Counted from the stretch's first letter, positions 19,893 through 30,238 are shown. The stretch: DNA of 64,000 nt from Veillonella parvula (GCF_902810435.1 NZ_LR778174.1:979501-1043500); one strand, 5' to 3'. Notes: generated by a model not told the origin, from the sequence alone. Translations and numbers: made by a program.

Positions 19893-20990
19893 TTGCGTAA
19901 ACTATTTTTAATGTGCCTTGCAGTCTTGATGGCGATACCTTTATTATTGACTCAAGCAAAGGCAGCTAATTTGGAAGATGCTCGATGGGTGACTAGAACA
20001 GATGCACCTGTACCATATGTTCGTATTGTTATGGACTTATCGGCACCTATAAAGGCATCTGCATCAATTAGCAAAGATGGGAAAACTACGACTGTTACTT
20101 TAAAGAATACAAAGCTAAAGACGGCTAAAGAGAACATTTCTATGGACTCAGCTATTGCTAGCTCTGCTAAACTTTCACAAGATGGCAGAGACGTTAAAGT
20201 AACAATCAAGACACCTTCATCTATTGATACTAGTGATGTAAAGGTTTTTTCCTTGAAAAAAGATACGGTTAATAAGAAACCGTATCGTATCGTTGTTGAT
20301 GTTCAGAAAAAAGGTGCTGTAGCTAAGCCTGCTTACTATGGTAAAAAGCCATCTCAATCTGCACATCCAGCAAAAAATGTACCTACAGGATCTGGTAAAT
20401 ACTCTACTAGTGGCGGTTTATCTGGCAAAACAATTACTATTGACCCAGGACATGGTGGTAGTGATTCTGGTGCTATTGGACCTCACGGTGTACAAGAGAA
20501 AAACATTACACTACCAATTTCTATGTATTTGAAAAAATCTTTAGAAAATCGTGGTGCTAAAGTACTTTTGACTCGTACTACCGATGTAGATGTATATGGT
20601 CCTAATGCAAGTGGTGTTGATGAATTGGGGGCTCGTGTTAACGTGGCTAACCGTAGTAATTCTGATGTTCTTGTGAGCGTTCATATCAACGCATTTAATA
20701 ATCCTAGCGTTGGTGGTATTGCAACATATTACTATAGCAAAACTGGTAACGATGCTCGATTAGCACAAAAGGTACAATCTCAAATTGCTGACACACCTGG
20801 TTTCAATGGTGATCGTGGCATTCAAGAAGGTAACTTATACGTGTTGAGACATTCTAATATGCCTGCAATTCTTGTAGAGCTTGGTTTTATTTCTAACCCT
20901 AATGAGGAACGTGTGCTACAATCTCCTCAAACTCAAGAAGACTTTGCTAACCGCATTGCAAATGGTATTGCTAATTACTTTGGAGGTTAA
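19893..20990 (+). CDS. N-acetylmuramoyl-L-alanine amidase with AMIN domain
   Basis: This is a secreted zinc amidase that cleaves the amide bond between MurNAc and the stem peptide. A signal peptide (RKLFLMCLAVLMAIPLLL, cleavage after QAKA) precedes an AMIN domain (about 30-140), which usually targets the enzyme to the cell wall or outer membrane, and an Amidase_3 domain (about 170-365). The catalytic features are TIDPGHGGSDSGA, QEKNITLPIS, SVHINAF and ILVELGFISN. The TTG at 19893 has GGAG 8 bases upstream; the alternative GTG at 19884 overlaps that site. The GerMN lipoprotein gene follows after 3 bp. Confidence 0.9.
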   Translation: MRKLFLMCLAVLMAIPLLLTQAKAANLEDARWVTRTDAPVPYVRIVMDLSAPIKASASISKDGKTTTVTLKNTKLKTAKENISMDSAIASSAKLSQDGRDVKVTIKTPSSIDTSDVKVFSLKKDTVNKKPYRIVVDVQKKGAVAKPAYYGKKPSQSAHPAKNVPTGSGKYSTSGGLSGKTITIDPGHGGSDSGAIGPHGVQEKNITLPISMYLKKSLENRGAKVLLTRTTDVDVYGPNASGVDELGARVNVANRSNSDVLVSVHINAFNNPSVGGIATYYYSKTGNDARLAQKVQSQIADTPGFNGDRGIQEGNLYVLRHSNMPAILVELGFISNPNEERVLQSPQTQEDFANRIANGIANYFGG

Positions 20991-20993
20991 TCG

Positions 20994-21554
20994 ATGAAAT
21001 TACGTAAACAAGTTCTATCGATTCTCTGTGTAGGTATGCTGGCATTTGTAGTGGGTTGTACACATGAACAAGCTCCTACAACAGGTAAAAGTGAACCTAC
21101 GCAAGAGACGAAAGTCAATAAGGATGCAGAAACAAGTAAAGTATCTCAAGAAAAGGTTAAGATGGCCTTCTTTGTTCCTACAGAGGATGGTTCTGGGGTA
21201 AAACAAACTACCGTTGAGATGGAGGCGAATAAAGTTACGCCTAAAGCAGCTCTTTTAGCAATGTTAAATGCCGATAGAGCACAAAAATATCCAGTCTTCT
21301 CTAAGGATATTGAAATTACATCTGTTACTGTAAAAGATGGTATTGCTTCTGTTGAAGTAAATGATGCATTCGTAAAGGGTAATGGCGGAGACTTAACTGT
21401 TAAATTACAAATGGCTGCTATTGTAAATACATTGACATCCTTTGATAATATTAATGGTGTTCTATTTGTCAATAATGGTAAAAAAGTGCCAACTGTAGGT
21501 TCCTTTGATACTAAAGAACCTGTTAAGAGAATGACGAATCTAATTAAAAAATAA
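20994..21554 (+). CDS. GerMN-domain lipoprotein
   Basis: This 186-residue protein has a lipoprotein signal ending VVGC (Cys22) and a low-complexity charged linker. One GerMN domain (about 55-180, AFFVPTEDGSG through FVNNGKKVPTVG) resembles a Gram-positive spore germination and cell-wall module. It starts 3 bp after the amidase gene and is terminated directly afterwards, so the two form a bicistron. A role in controlling or localising the amidase is inferred from this pairing. Confidence 0.85.
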   Translation: MKLRKQVLSILCVGMLAFVVGCTHEQAPTTGKSEPTQETKVNKDAETSKVSQEKVKMAFFVPTEDGSGVKQTTVEMEANKVTPKAALLAMLNADRAQKYPVFSKDIEITSVTVKDGIASVEVNDAFVKGNGGDLTVKLQMAAIVNTLTSFDNINGVLFVNNGKKVPTVGSFDTKEPVKRMTNLIKK

Positions 21555-21570
21555 TTCTTTTAAAGACATT

Positions 21571-21610
21571 TATAGCAGATAGTTGTTATATCAACTATCT
21601 GCTATTTTTG
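21571..21610 (+). terminator. Terminator after the GerMN gene
   Basis: TAGCAGATAGTTG (21573-21585) pairs with CAACTATCTGCTA (21592-21604), followed by TTTTTG. Confidence 0.9.
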
Positions 21611-21666
21611 TTGTCTTTTATATATGTTACAATACAATAAGTAATAAACGGAAACTAGGTGATCAG

Positions 21667-22647
21667 ATGCAATTAAAAGATGTAGGGGAATTTAATTTCA
21701 TTCGCCAAATTCAAGATAACACAATATATAATCCTAATACTGTAGTGTATGGTATTGGTGATGATTGTGCTATTTATAAAGCAGAACAAAATACAGAGCA
21801 ATTGATAAGCACTGACACAATGGTGGAAGGTGTTCATTTTAGCTTTCACTATATGATGCCCTATGATGTAGGGTATCGCCTTATGACGGCTAATTTAAGT
21901 GATGTTGCGGCTATGGGTGGCATTCCTAGACAAATTGTATTATCTGTAGCCGCACCAGACCATGTTGATACAGTCATTCTTGATGAAATTTATAGGGGAA
22001 TTAAAGATCAATGTATGCGATATCAACTCAATATATTGGGTGGAGATACGGTACGTACAGAAGGGCCCATGGTTTGGACTGTAACAATTATCGGAGAGGT
22101 TCCTAAAGGCACTGCGGTTATGCGAAGTGGTGCGAAAGTAGGAGATGTTGTAGGTGTTACAAACTATGTAGGTTATGCAGCTACAGGCTTAGGAGCGTTA
22201 TCATATAATTTAGTAGGCTATGATATGACCAAAGTGGGGCATCAACGTCCCGAACCACAGATTGAATTGGGGCAAAAATTGCGACAGCTTGGTATCCATA
22301 GTATGAATGACATTAGCGATGGACTAGGTAGTGAATTGAATGAAATTGCTACAGCTAGTAATGTTTCCATTGTATTTGAAGAACAAGCAATCCCTCTACA
22401 CGAGGAGACTTACGAATTAGCTAAGCATTTACAAACTAATCCAGTAGATTATGCTTTGTATGGTGGAGAAGACTTTCAGTTAGTCTTTACGGCGCCAAAA
22501 TCACTACTTTCGGAATTGGAAAAGCTAGCAGGCATTACGTTGATAGGAGAAGTTTTATCTGGCCCCCCACGGGTTCAAATGGTAACATCTGATAAAACGA
22601 TTAAGACTGTAGAAGCGAAAGGATATAATCATTTTCATGAAGGATAA
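21667..22647 (+). CDS. thiL: Thiamine-monophosphate kinase
   Basis: ThiL phosphorylates thiamine monophosphate to the active cofactor thiamine diphosphate. It is an ATP-grasp-unrelated PurM-like enzyme of 326 residues. Motifs include GIGDDCAIY, STDTMVEGVHF, NLSDVAAMGG, GGDTVRTEG, NDISDGLGSEL and LYGGEDFQLVF. The ATG at 21667 follows AGGTGA; an in-frame ATG at 21583 lies within the preceding terminator. It is the first gene of a tightly packed operon ending at the ANTAR regulator. No TPP riboswitch is visible in the leader. Confidence 0.95.
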   Translation: MQLKDVGEFNFIRQIQDNTIYNPNTVVYGIGDDCAIYKAEQNTEQLISTDTMVEGVHFSFHYMMPYDVGYRLMTANLSDVAAMGGIPRQIVLSVAAPDHVDTVILDEIYRGIKDQCMRYQLNILGGDTVRTEGPMVWTVTIIGEVPKGTAVMRSGAKVGDVVGVTNYVGYAATGLGALSYNLVGYDMTKVGHQRPEPQIELGQKLRQLGIHSMNDISDGLGSELNEIATASNVSIVFEEQAIPLHEETYELAKHLQTNPVDYALYGGEDFQLVFTAPKSLLSELEKLAGITLIGEVLSGPPRVQMVTSDKTIKTVEAKGYNHFHEG

Positions 22648-23131
22648 GGTACAGGTTCATTTAAAGACTCATACAGTAAAAGACACACAACAATTTGGTC
22701 AATTATTAGGCGAATGGGTTAAACATAATGGGGACCCTCTTTGTATAGCACTAGTTGGTGACTTGGGGACAGGAAAAACACATTTGTCGCAAGGAATTGC
22801 AAAGGGCTTTGGGGTTACTGAAGAAATTACAAGTCCTACCTTTGCCATCATGAATACCTATGATGTGAATCGAACTCATTTATATCATTTTGACGTATAT
22901 CGCTTGGAAGATATTAGTGAACTGGAAAATATTGGCTTTTATGAGTATACAGAAGATTGCGTATCCATTGTAGAATGGGCTGATAAATTTCCTCATGAAT
23001 TGCCTGATGAAACACTATGGATTTATTTAACGCGCATTGATGATACAAGCCGATCCATTACATTAGTTAGTGATTACCTTACAGCGGATGATTTAGTAGA
23101 AATAGGAGGCCCATATGTGGTTGGGAATTGA
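22637..23131 (+). CDS. tsaE: tRNA t6A biosynthesis ATPase TsaE
   Basis: TsaE is the ATPase of the TsaB-TsaD-TsaE complex that makes N6-threonylcarbamoyl-adenosine in ANN-decoding tRNAs. The 164-residue protein has Walker A GDLGTGKTHLSQ and the family motif SPTFAIMNTY, with IVEWADKF further on. It overlaps thiL by 11 bp and tsaB by 17 bp. Confidence 0.94.
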   Translation: MKDKVQVHLKTHTVKDTQQFGQLLGEWVKHNGDPLCIALVGDLGTGKTHLSQGIAKGFGVTEEITSPTFAIMNTYDVNRTHLYHFDVYRLEDISELENIGFYEYTEDCVSIVEWADKFPHELPDETLWIYLTRIDDTSRSITLVSDYLTADDLVEIGGPYVVGN

Positions 23132-23873
23132 GACGAGCTCACTTGTGTCGAGTGTGGCTTTAATGGATGAAAGTTGCCTAATTGGGGAATTGACCATTCA
23201 AGCTGGATTGACTCATTCTGAGCAGTTGGTACCTCATATTGATATGTTATTACGGACCTGTCAAGTTGAAAAAAGTGAATTAAAAGGGATTATGGTTAGC
23301 ATTGGACCCGGTTCTTTTACAGGGTTACGGATTGGTATGGGGACCGCTAAAGCTATGGCTTATGCCTTACAAATTCCTTTATATGGTGTAATGACCATGG
23401 ACAGTTTAGCTCGTAATGTGGCTTATACGGACCGCACGATTTGTACTGTTATCGATGCTCAGAAAAAACATGTTTATGCAGGTATCTACAAATATGATGA
23501 TAATGAATTGGTTTGTAAAGAGGAACCTTTTGTCATTGCTGCTAATGATTTATTAGATCGACTCCGAGCATCTGAAGAACATGTAGTGTTCCTTGGGGAT
23601 GGCGTTAAGCGAATAGAAAAGCTATTAGATGAAAGTGATACAAATTTAACAATTTTAGATATCTCGCAACGTATTCCAAAAGCTAGTTCTCTATTACTGG
23701 CTGGCCGTAGATTGGTAGACTCTGAAGAGAGTTCTGATCCTATGGATATGGTTCCTTATTATATTCGACGCTCAGAAGCAGAAGTGTTATGGGAAGAACG
23801 CCATAAGGATAATCCTGAAATGTTGAACCAAAATCCTGCAGTTATAGTTACTGAGGCAGCGGGAGTCGAATAA
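23115..23873 (+). CDS. tsaB: tRNA t6A biosynthesis protein TsaB
   Basis: This 252-residue ASKHA-fold protein forms the inactive partner of TsaD in the t6A complex. The N terminus LGIETSSLVSSVALMD and the motif GPGSFTGLRIGMGTAK are characteristic. It lies within the tsaE-tsaB-rimI-tsaD order, with overlapping ends on both sides. Confidence 0.94.
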   Translation: MWLGIETSSLVSSVALMDESCLIGELTIQAGLTHSEQLVPHIDMLLRTCQVEKSELKGIMVSIGPGSFTGLRIGMGTAKAMAYALQIPLYGVMTMDSLARNVAYTDRTICTVIDAQKKHVYAGIYKYDDNELVCKEEPFVIAANDLLDRLRASEEHVVFLGDGVKRIEKLLDESDTNLTILDISQRIPKASSLLLAGRRLVDSEESSDPMDMVPYYIRRSEAEVLWEERHKDNPEMLNQNPAVIVTEAAGVE

Positions 23874-24322
23874 TGGAGATTCGTTTGGCTACAATAGATG
23901 ATGCTCAAGCTATCTATGCTATTGAACAACAGTCTTTTTCTGTTCCTTGGAGTTTAGAATCTGTTCTCGTTGAGTTAGAAGGGGCATCAAATAAATTATA
24001 TATGGTAATTTGTGAGGAGAACAAAATTGTTGGATATGCAGGTGCTTGGCTTGTATACGATGAAGGTCAAATCACGAATATCGCTATTATTCCTTCCGCA
24101 CGAGGTAAGGGATATGGATCAAAACTTACCAAGCAATTAATAGATGAATGTCTTACGAGAGGTATGAAAGAAATTTTCTTAGAGGTGCGCATATCTAATT
24201 TAGCAGCATTGGCTATGTATAGAAATTTAGGATTTTCTGTAAAAGGAATTCGTAAAGATTATTATTCAGAGCCTACGGAAGATGCTTATATTATGTCTCT
24301 CGTTTCAGAGGAAATAGAATGA
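23873..24322 (+). CDS. rimI: Ribosomal protein S18 alanine N-acetyltransferase
   Basis: This is a 149-residue GNAT acetyltransferase. The acetyl-CoA-binding motif is IIPSARGKGYGSKL, and the C-terminal NLAALAMYRNLGF is typical of RimI. It is commonly encoded between tsaB and tsaD, as here, with one-base and four-base overlaps. It may also acetylate other N termini. Confidence 0.92.
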   Translation: MEIRLATIDDAQAIYAIEQQSFSVPWSLESVLVELEGASNKLYMVICEENKIVGYAGAWLVYDEGQITNIAIIPSARGKGYGSKLTKQLIDECLTRGMKEIFLEVRISNLAALAMYRNLGFSVKGIRKDYYSEPTEDAYIMSLVSEEIE

Positions 24323-25350
24323 GTATATACACATTAGCCTTGGAAAGTAGCTGTGATGAAACCTCTGCTTCTGTCCTTAAGGACGGGCGCACCGTTTTGT
24401 CTAATGTTATTTCAAGCCAAGTACCAATACATAGAAAATTTGGTGGCGTTGTACCTGAAATTGCATCACGTCATCATATAGAACAAGTTATACCTGTTAT
24501 AGACCAAGCATTACGTGATGCGAATGTGACTCTACAAGATATCAATCATATTGGTGTTACGTATGGGCCAGGTCTTGTAGGGGCTTTATTAGTTGGTATA
24601 GCTGCTGCAAAAGGGTTATCCTTTGCTACAGGGATTCCCTTGGTGCCAGTGCACCATATGGAAGGTCATATTTTTGCTAACTTTTTAGCTAATCCAGAAC
24701 TGGAGCCTCCGTTTTTAAGTCTTGTTGTATCTGGTGGTCATACCATGTTAGTACATGTAAAAGGATATGAAGATTTTGATGTTCTTGGTCAAACACGAGA
24801 TGACGCAGCTGGTGAGGCTTTTGATAAGATTGCACGGGTTATGGGATTTCCTTATCCAGGGGGTCCTCATATCGATGCCCTTGCCGCTGAAGGGAATCCA
24901 GAGGCTATTGAATTTCCAAAGGCTTTAAGTGAGCCAGGTAATTTTGAATTTAGCTTTAGTGGTTTGAAATCCGCAGTTTTAAACTATTTAAATAGTAAGC
25001 AACAAAAGAATGAGCCTATTAATCAAGCTGATGTGGCCGCATCGTTTCAAAAGGCCATCGTAGATGTGTTAGTAGAAAAGACGAAAGATGCCGCACATAC
25101 TTTAGGTGAAAGTCGTATTACTATTGCTGGCGGTGTATCAGCTAATAAAGGATTACAAAAGGCTTTAGAAGCTATGTGTATAGAAGAAGGTTTTACTTAT
25201 TACAAACCACATAAAATTTTGTCTACTGACAATGCGGCCATGATTGGATGCCGAGCTTATTATATGGCGCAGGCCGGAAAATTTTGCGATTTAACATTGA
25301 ATGCAAAGCCCAGTGTTGAAATTGGATACGTATCTTGGAAAGAGGATTAA
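24319..25350 (+). CDS. tsaD: tRNA N6-adenosine threonylcarbamoyltransferase TsaD
   Basis: TsaD transfers the threonylcarbamoyl group to A37. The 343-residue protein shows the metal-binding HHMEGH motif, LESSCDETSASVL at the N terminus, SGGHTMLV and FSGLKSAVLNYL. It is the last t6A gene of the operon and leads with about a 2-bp gap into the sensor kinase gene. Confidence 0.96.
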   Translation: MSIYTLALESSCDETSASVLKDGRTVLSNVISSQVPIHRKFGGVVPEIASRHHIEQVIPVIDQALRDANVTLQDINHIGVTYGPGLVGALLVGIAAAKGLSFATGIPLVPVHHMEGHIFANFLANPELEPPFLSLVVSGGHTMLVHVKGYEDFDVLGQTRDDAAGEAFDKIARVMGFPYPGGPHIDALAAEGNPEAIEFPKALSEPGNFEFSFSGLKSAVLNYLNSKQQKNEPINQADVAASFQKAIVDVLVEKTKDAAHTLGESRITIAGGVSANKGLQKALEAMCIEEGFTYYKPHKILSTDNAAMIGCRAYYMAQAGKFCDLTLNAKPSVEIGYVSWKED

Positions 25351-25352
25351 TC

Positions 25353-26744
25353 GTGGATATTGGTCAAGATATATTAAATAGAACACCATTAGGACCATTA
25401 CAAACCTCATTACTTGAGCATATTAGTAAACTCATATCCTTTGGCGAGTCTTTAACTCGTCAAAGGATACAGATTTTTACCCCCCTACTAGAGACAGGAC
25501 AAGGTGAGAGATCACAACAATGTGCAGATATGCTATGTATAGAACGCAGTAATCAAGGGATTACTACACGTCAATTAAAAGGCAATCATACGTGGCATGC
25601 TATGATGAAAGATGGTCAACCACTTATCGGGTTAGATGACAAACCGCGTCAATATGTCTTTCCTATCGTAGACAACGGAGGTCGTATTATTGGGGGTATA
25701 TCTTTTACATTATCACCATCTATTAAGGCAGAACAATATGAGCAAGAATACCTTTTGTCTGATACGATGCAACGTCTTATGCTGACGGCTACTGATGAAC
25801 AAATATTGTCTTACGAACCCATGTCCTATTTTGATGGTTTAATTATTTTCGACGACACTTATAAAATACTGTATGCTAACGATGCAGCTATGAAGTTAGT
25901 AGATGTATTAGGCTTTGATCGTCGCTTGGTAGGTTCATCAATTTTTAGCAGTACCTTAAAGATGTCCGCTATACAGCAAGTATTATCAGATAGAAGTATA
26001 CGTACAAATGAAGAAATCTATCAAGATATGGTAATTCGTCAGCACATGATTCCTATTGCTATGGGGCGCAATGAAACGAGGTGCTTTTTAGTTCTTCATG
26101 ATTGTACTCGTGAAAGTAAACAGCAACAAGAATTATTGGTTAAAAATTCCATTATCAAAGAGGTTCATCATCGTGTAAAAAATAACTTACAAACTGTAGC
26201 AGGGTTATTGCGTATGGAGGCGAGACGCTCTAGCTTGCCAGATGTAAAGCAAGCACTCCAAGAGGGGATTAATCGCATCGAGAGCATGGCTCTAGTTCAC
26301 GATATAGTGTCTCATTACGATGAGGATTATATTGGTATCCGATCAATTTACGATGAATTATGTCGTTTGTTGCGTATGAGTATGGTGCGACAAGATCAAG
26401 AGGTTACTTTTACTTACAGTGGCGAAGATATGCTAATTTCTTCTCATATGGCGAGTTATGTATCTCTTATTATTAATGAATTGATTACGAATAGCTTAGA
26501 ACATGGGTTAGACGGGAATCGTGGAAATGTTCATCTAGCAGTTACTGATGCAGGTAGTACAATTAAACTGGCTTTTACAGATAACGGAAAAGGATTGCCT
26601 AGTGATTTCTCTGTTTCTTCTAATAAACGGTTAGGTTTAACAATTATTAATAATTTAGTTACTCATGAATTAAAAGGAAGTTTATCCATAGAAAATACTG
26701 GAACAGGTGTATTGGTGACGATATATATGAAAAAGGAGGCATAA
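25353..26744 (+). CDS. Sensor histidine kinase, PdtaS-like (HisKA_2)
   Basis: This 463-residue kinase has no membrane segment and should be cytosolic. The N-terminal half resembles a GAF-like sensor followed by a PAS-like segment (about 150-250). The dimerisation box EVHHRVKNNLQTVAGLL (His272/273) is the HisKA_2 type found in PdtaS and EutW kinases. A HATPase domain follows (INELITNSLEHG, FTDNGKGLP). The GTG at 25353 follows AGAGGA; an in-frame TTG at 25335 lies inside tsaD. The ANTAR regulator starts directly after its stop, so the two are a pair. The signal sensed is unknown. Confidence 0.88.
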   Translation: MDIGQDILNRTPLGPLQTSLLEHISKLISFGESLTRQRIQIFTPLLETGQGERSQQCADMLCIERSNQGITTRQLKGNHTWHAMMKDGQPLIGLDDKPRQYVFPIVDNGGRIIGGISFTLSPSIKAEQYEQEYLLSDTMQRLMLTATDEQILSYEPMSYFDGLIIFDDTYKILYANDAAMKLVDVLGFDRRLVGSSIFSSTLKMSAIQQVLSDRSIRTNEEIYQDMVIRQHMIPIAMGRNETRCFLVLHDCTRESKQQQELLVKNSIIKEVHHRVKNNLQTVAGLLRMEARRSSLPDVKQALQEGINRIESMALVHDIVSHYDEDYIGIRSIYDELCRLLRMSMVRQDQEVTFTYSGEDMLISSHMASYVSLIINELITNSLEHGLDGNRGNVHLAVTDAGSTIKLAFTDNGKGLPSDFSVSSNKRLGLTIINNLVTHELKGSLSIENTGTGVLVTIYMKKEA

Positions 26745-27323
26745 ATGCGCGTTTTAATCGTGGATGATGAATCCCTAATACGTATGGATTTACGAGATAT
26801 TATTGAGTCTTGTGGTCATGAAGTCGTTGCAGAAGGTACAAATGGTGTTGAAGCTTTAGCACTTTGTAAAAAACATAAGCCAGATATTATATTGATGGAT
26901 GTTAAGATGCCAGAATTAGATGGTATTGAGGCGGCACGTCAAATTGGCTTTCACCATGAAGCACCTGTAGTATTATTAACAAGTTATAGCCAGCAAGATT
27001 TAATCGATAAGGCTCGAGATTCTGGTGTATATGGCTATTTAATTAAACCAGTACGGGAGGAACAGTTAGTTCCTACCTTAGAGATGGCTTTAGGTCGCTA
27101 TAAAAGTGATGCTCAGTTGCGCGAAAAGATGGCTGAGCTAGAACAGTCATTAGAAGATCGTAAAATCATTCAAAAGGGAACTGGTATATTAATGGAACTA
27201 TATTCTATATCTGAAGTGGAAGCGTATAATCGGATCCGCACTTTAAGTATGAATAAACAAATATCTATTATAGAAACATGTAATCTCATCATTAAACAGT
27301 CTAATAAGTCAAATAATATCTAA
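26745..27323 (+). CDS. ANTAR-domain response regulator (PdtaR/EutV-like)
   Basis: This 192-residue protein has a receiver domain (1-120) with acidic pocket DDES and phosphoacceptor Asp52 in ILMDVKMPELDG. A coiled linker (LREKMAELEQSLEDRK) leads to a C-terminal ANTAR domain (about 145-190). ANTAR proteins bind paired hexaloop RNA hairpins and prevent transcription termination, so this regulator should act on leader RNA, not DNA. AAGGAGG lies in the end of the kinase gene. Its RNA targets are not evident in this window. Confidence 0.92.
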   Translation: MRVLIVDDESLIRMDLRDIIESCGHEVVAEGTNGVEALALCKKHKPDIILMDVKMPELDGIEAARQIGFHHEAPVVLLTSYSQQDLIDKARDSGVYGYLIKPVREEQLVPTLEMALGRYKSDAQLREKMAELEQSLEDRKIIQKGTGILMELYSISEVEAYNRIRTLSMNKQISIIETCNLIIKQSNKSNNI

Positions 27324-27340
27324 AAAGTCAAAAAATCAAA
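27307..27340 (+). promoter_or_regulatory. CtsR-like GTCAAA boxes upstream of groESL
   Basis: AGTCAAA (27326-27332) and AATCAAA (27334-27340) are spaced one base apart, and another AGTCAAA is at 27307-27313. The same 8-bp period occurs at the ctsR promoter. They lie just upstream of the groES -35. Confidence 0.5.
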
Positions 27341-27348
27341 ATTAGTAC

Positions 27349-27376
27349 TTGCAATTATTTTAACTTCGGTTATAAT
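27349..27376 (+). promoter_or_regulatory. Predicted groESL promoter
   Basis: TTGCAA (27349-27354) and TATAAT (27371-27376) are separated by 16 bp. The CIRCE operator covers the expected start point. Confidence 0.8.
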
Positions 27377-27387
27377 AATACTTGTGA

Positions 27388-27414
27388 TTAGCACTCAATG
27401 AGTTAGAGTGCTAA
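27388..27414 (+). promoter_or_regulatory. CIRCE operator (HrcA site)
   Basis: TTAGCACTC (27388-27396), a 9-base spacer and GAGTGCTAA (27406-27414) match the CIRCE consensus exactly. HrcA repression, relieved by heat or unfolded protein, is expected. Confidence 0.97.
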
Positions 27415-27454
27415 TAAATTATGGAGATTAACTAGTAAAAAGGAGTGACATTAT

Positions 27455-27736
27455 ATGTTAAAACCATTAGCTGACCGCGTTCTTATCCGTCTAGAAGCAA
27501 AAGAAGAAAAAACTAAAAGTGGTATCTTCCTTCCTGATACAGCTAAAGAAAAGCCTCAAGAAGGTGTAGTTGTAGCTGTAGGTGCTGGTAAAATATATGA
27601 CAATGGTCAACGTGTAGCTCCAGAAGTTAAAGTTGGCGACACTGTTATGTTTGCAAAATATGCTGGTAGCGAATTAGAAATCGATGGCGCTACTCATTTG
27701 ATTATTAGCGAACGCGATATTTTAGCAGTATTATAA
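27455..27736 (+). CDS. groES: Co-chaperonin GroES
   Basis: This 93-residue protein caps the GroEL ring. The start [14 protein letters not shown] and the mobile loop region [21 protein letters not shown] are typical. AAAGGAG precedes the ATG. It is the first gene of the bicistronic groESL operon under CIRCE. Confidence 0.97.
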   Translation: MLKPLADRVLIRLEAKEEKTKSGIFLPDTAKEKPQEGVVVAVGAGKIYDNGQRVAPEVKVGDTVMFAKYAGSELEIDGATHLIISERDILAVL

Positions 27737-27743
27737 TCGCTGA

Positions 27744-27766
27744 TTTATAGTCTATATGACTATAAA
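27744..27766 (+). other. Intercistronic hairpin between groES and groEL
   Basis: TTTATAGTC (27744-27752) and GACTATAAA (27758-27766) form a perfect 9-bp stem with a 5-base loop. No strong T run follows, so it more likely affects mRNA processing or stability than termination. Confidence 0.5.
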
Positions 27767-27836
27767 AACTGATGATACATTCTATATTGCCTAAGGGCAC
27801 ATATATTTCGTTACATTGGATAGTGTTACTATTTAG

Positions 27837-29474
<1,638 letters not shown>

Positions 29475-29507
29475 TCAGCTGGTTAGAATTAATTTTATAA
29501 GAAATAT

Positions 29508-29562
29508 AATAATCCTAATGAATTGTGAATTACATTTTTCATATTCATTAGGATTATTTTTT
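29508..29562 (+). terminator. Terminator after groEL
   Basis: AATAATCCTAATGAAT (29508-29523) pairs with ATTCATTAGGATTATT (29543-29558), followed by T residues. The rest of the 333-bp gap to doxX holds AT-rich sequence and two promoter candidates. Confidence 0.88.
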
Positions 29563-29670
29563 ACTGATAAATTAATCTATTGTAAGGGTGTAATATTTTA
29601 AATAAGATATTATTATATTCAAGCTGACCAGATTTAAAGTGACTAGATTATGTTGATTACATCGATAAAA

Positions 29671-29754
29671 TTGATTTTGTATACAATGTATGATATAATT
29701 CTATAGAATTTAATAGTGAGTCTTATTGACATAGTTATTCTCTAATAGTATAAT
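29671..29754 (+). promoter_or_regulatory. Tandem predicted promoters of doxX
   Basis: The proximal one has exact TTGACA (29726-29731) and TATAAT (29749-29754) with a 17-bp spacer. A second has TTGATT (29671-29676) and TATAAT (29694-29699), also with 17 bp. Confidence 0.75.
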
Positions 29755-29807
29755 TAGTGTATCGAATTTATTCGATTTGTTATATTTGAATTGAAAGAAG
29801 GATCACT

Positions 29808-30224
29808 ATGTTGAACTTTATTTTTAAAAGTAAACCTAATTATGTAAATTTTGGCTTATTGATTTATCGCCTTGCATTGGGCATTTCCATGTTTTATCAT
29901 GGTTATTTAAAATGGCTTAGCGGAGCTGAAGGGCTCTACAAAGTAGGGACTATGTTAGCACCTTTAGGTGTATCCGGTGGTTATGAGATGTTAGGCACTA
30001 TGGCAGCACTTGCAGAAATGATTGGTGGTATTCTCATTGCAGTAGGATTATTTACACGTATTGGTGCTACTCTAGTTGTAGGTACTTTAGCAACTGCGAC
30101 TATTGTGAGTTTGAATGGTAGTTTCTTTAGCTGGGACTACCCATCTCAATTAGGCTTTGGTGCACTTATGTTATTCTTTGCTGGTGCTGGTCGCTTTAGT
30201 TTAGATAAAGCTTTATTTAAATAA
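29808..30224 (+). CDS. DoxX family membrane protein
   Basis: This 138-residue protein has four predicted membrane helices and typical DoxX segments: LALGISMFYHGYLKWL, AALAEMIGGILIAVGLFTRIGA and a C-terminal GAGRFSLDKAL. Family members are linked to redox or oxidative stress handling, and the precise role here is unknown. It is monocistronic, with a consensus promoter and a terminator, which suggests steady and strong expression. Confidence 0.88.
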   Translation: MLNFIFKSKPNYVNFGLLIYRLALGISMFYHGYLKWLSGAEGLYKVGTMLAPLGVSGGYEMLGTMAALAEMIGGILIAVGLFTRIGATLVVGTLATATIVSLNGSFFSWDYPSQLGFGALMLFFAGAGRFSLDKALFK

Positions 30225-30238
30225 TTAGGAAATTAGAA

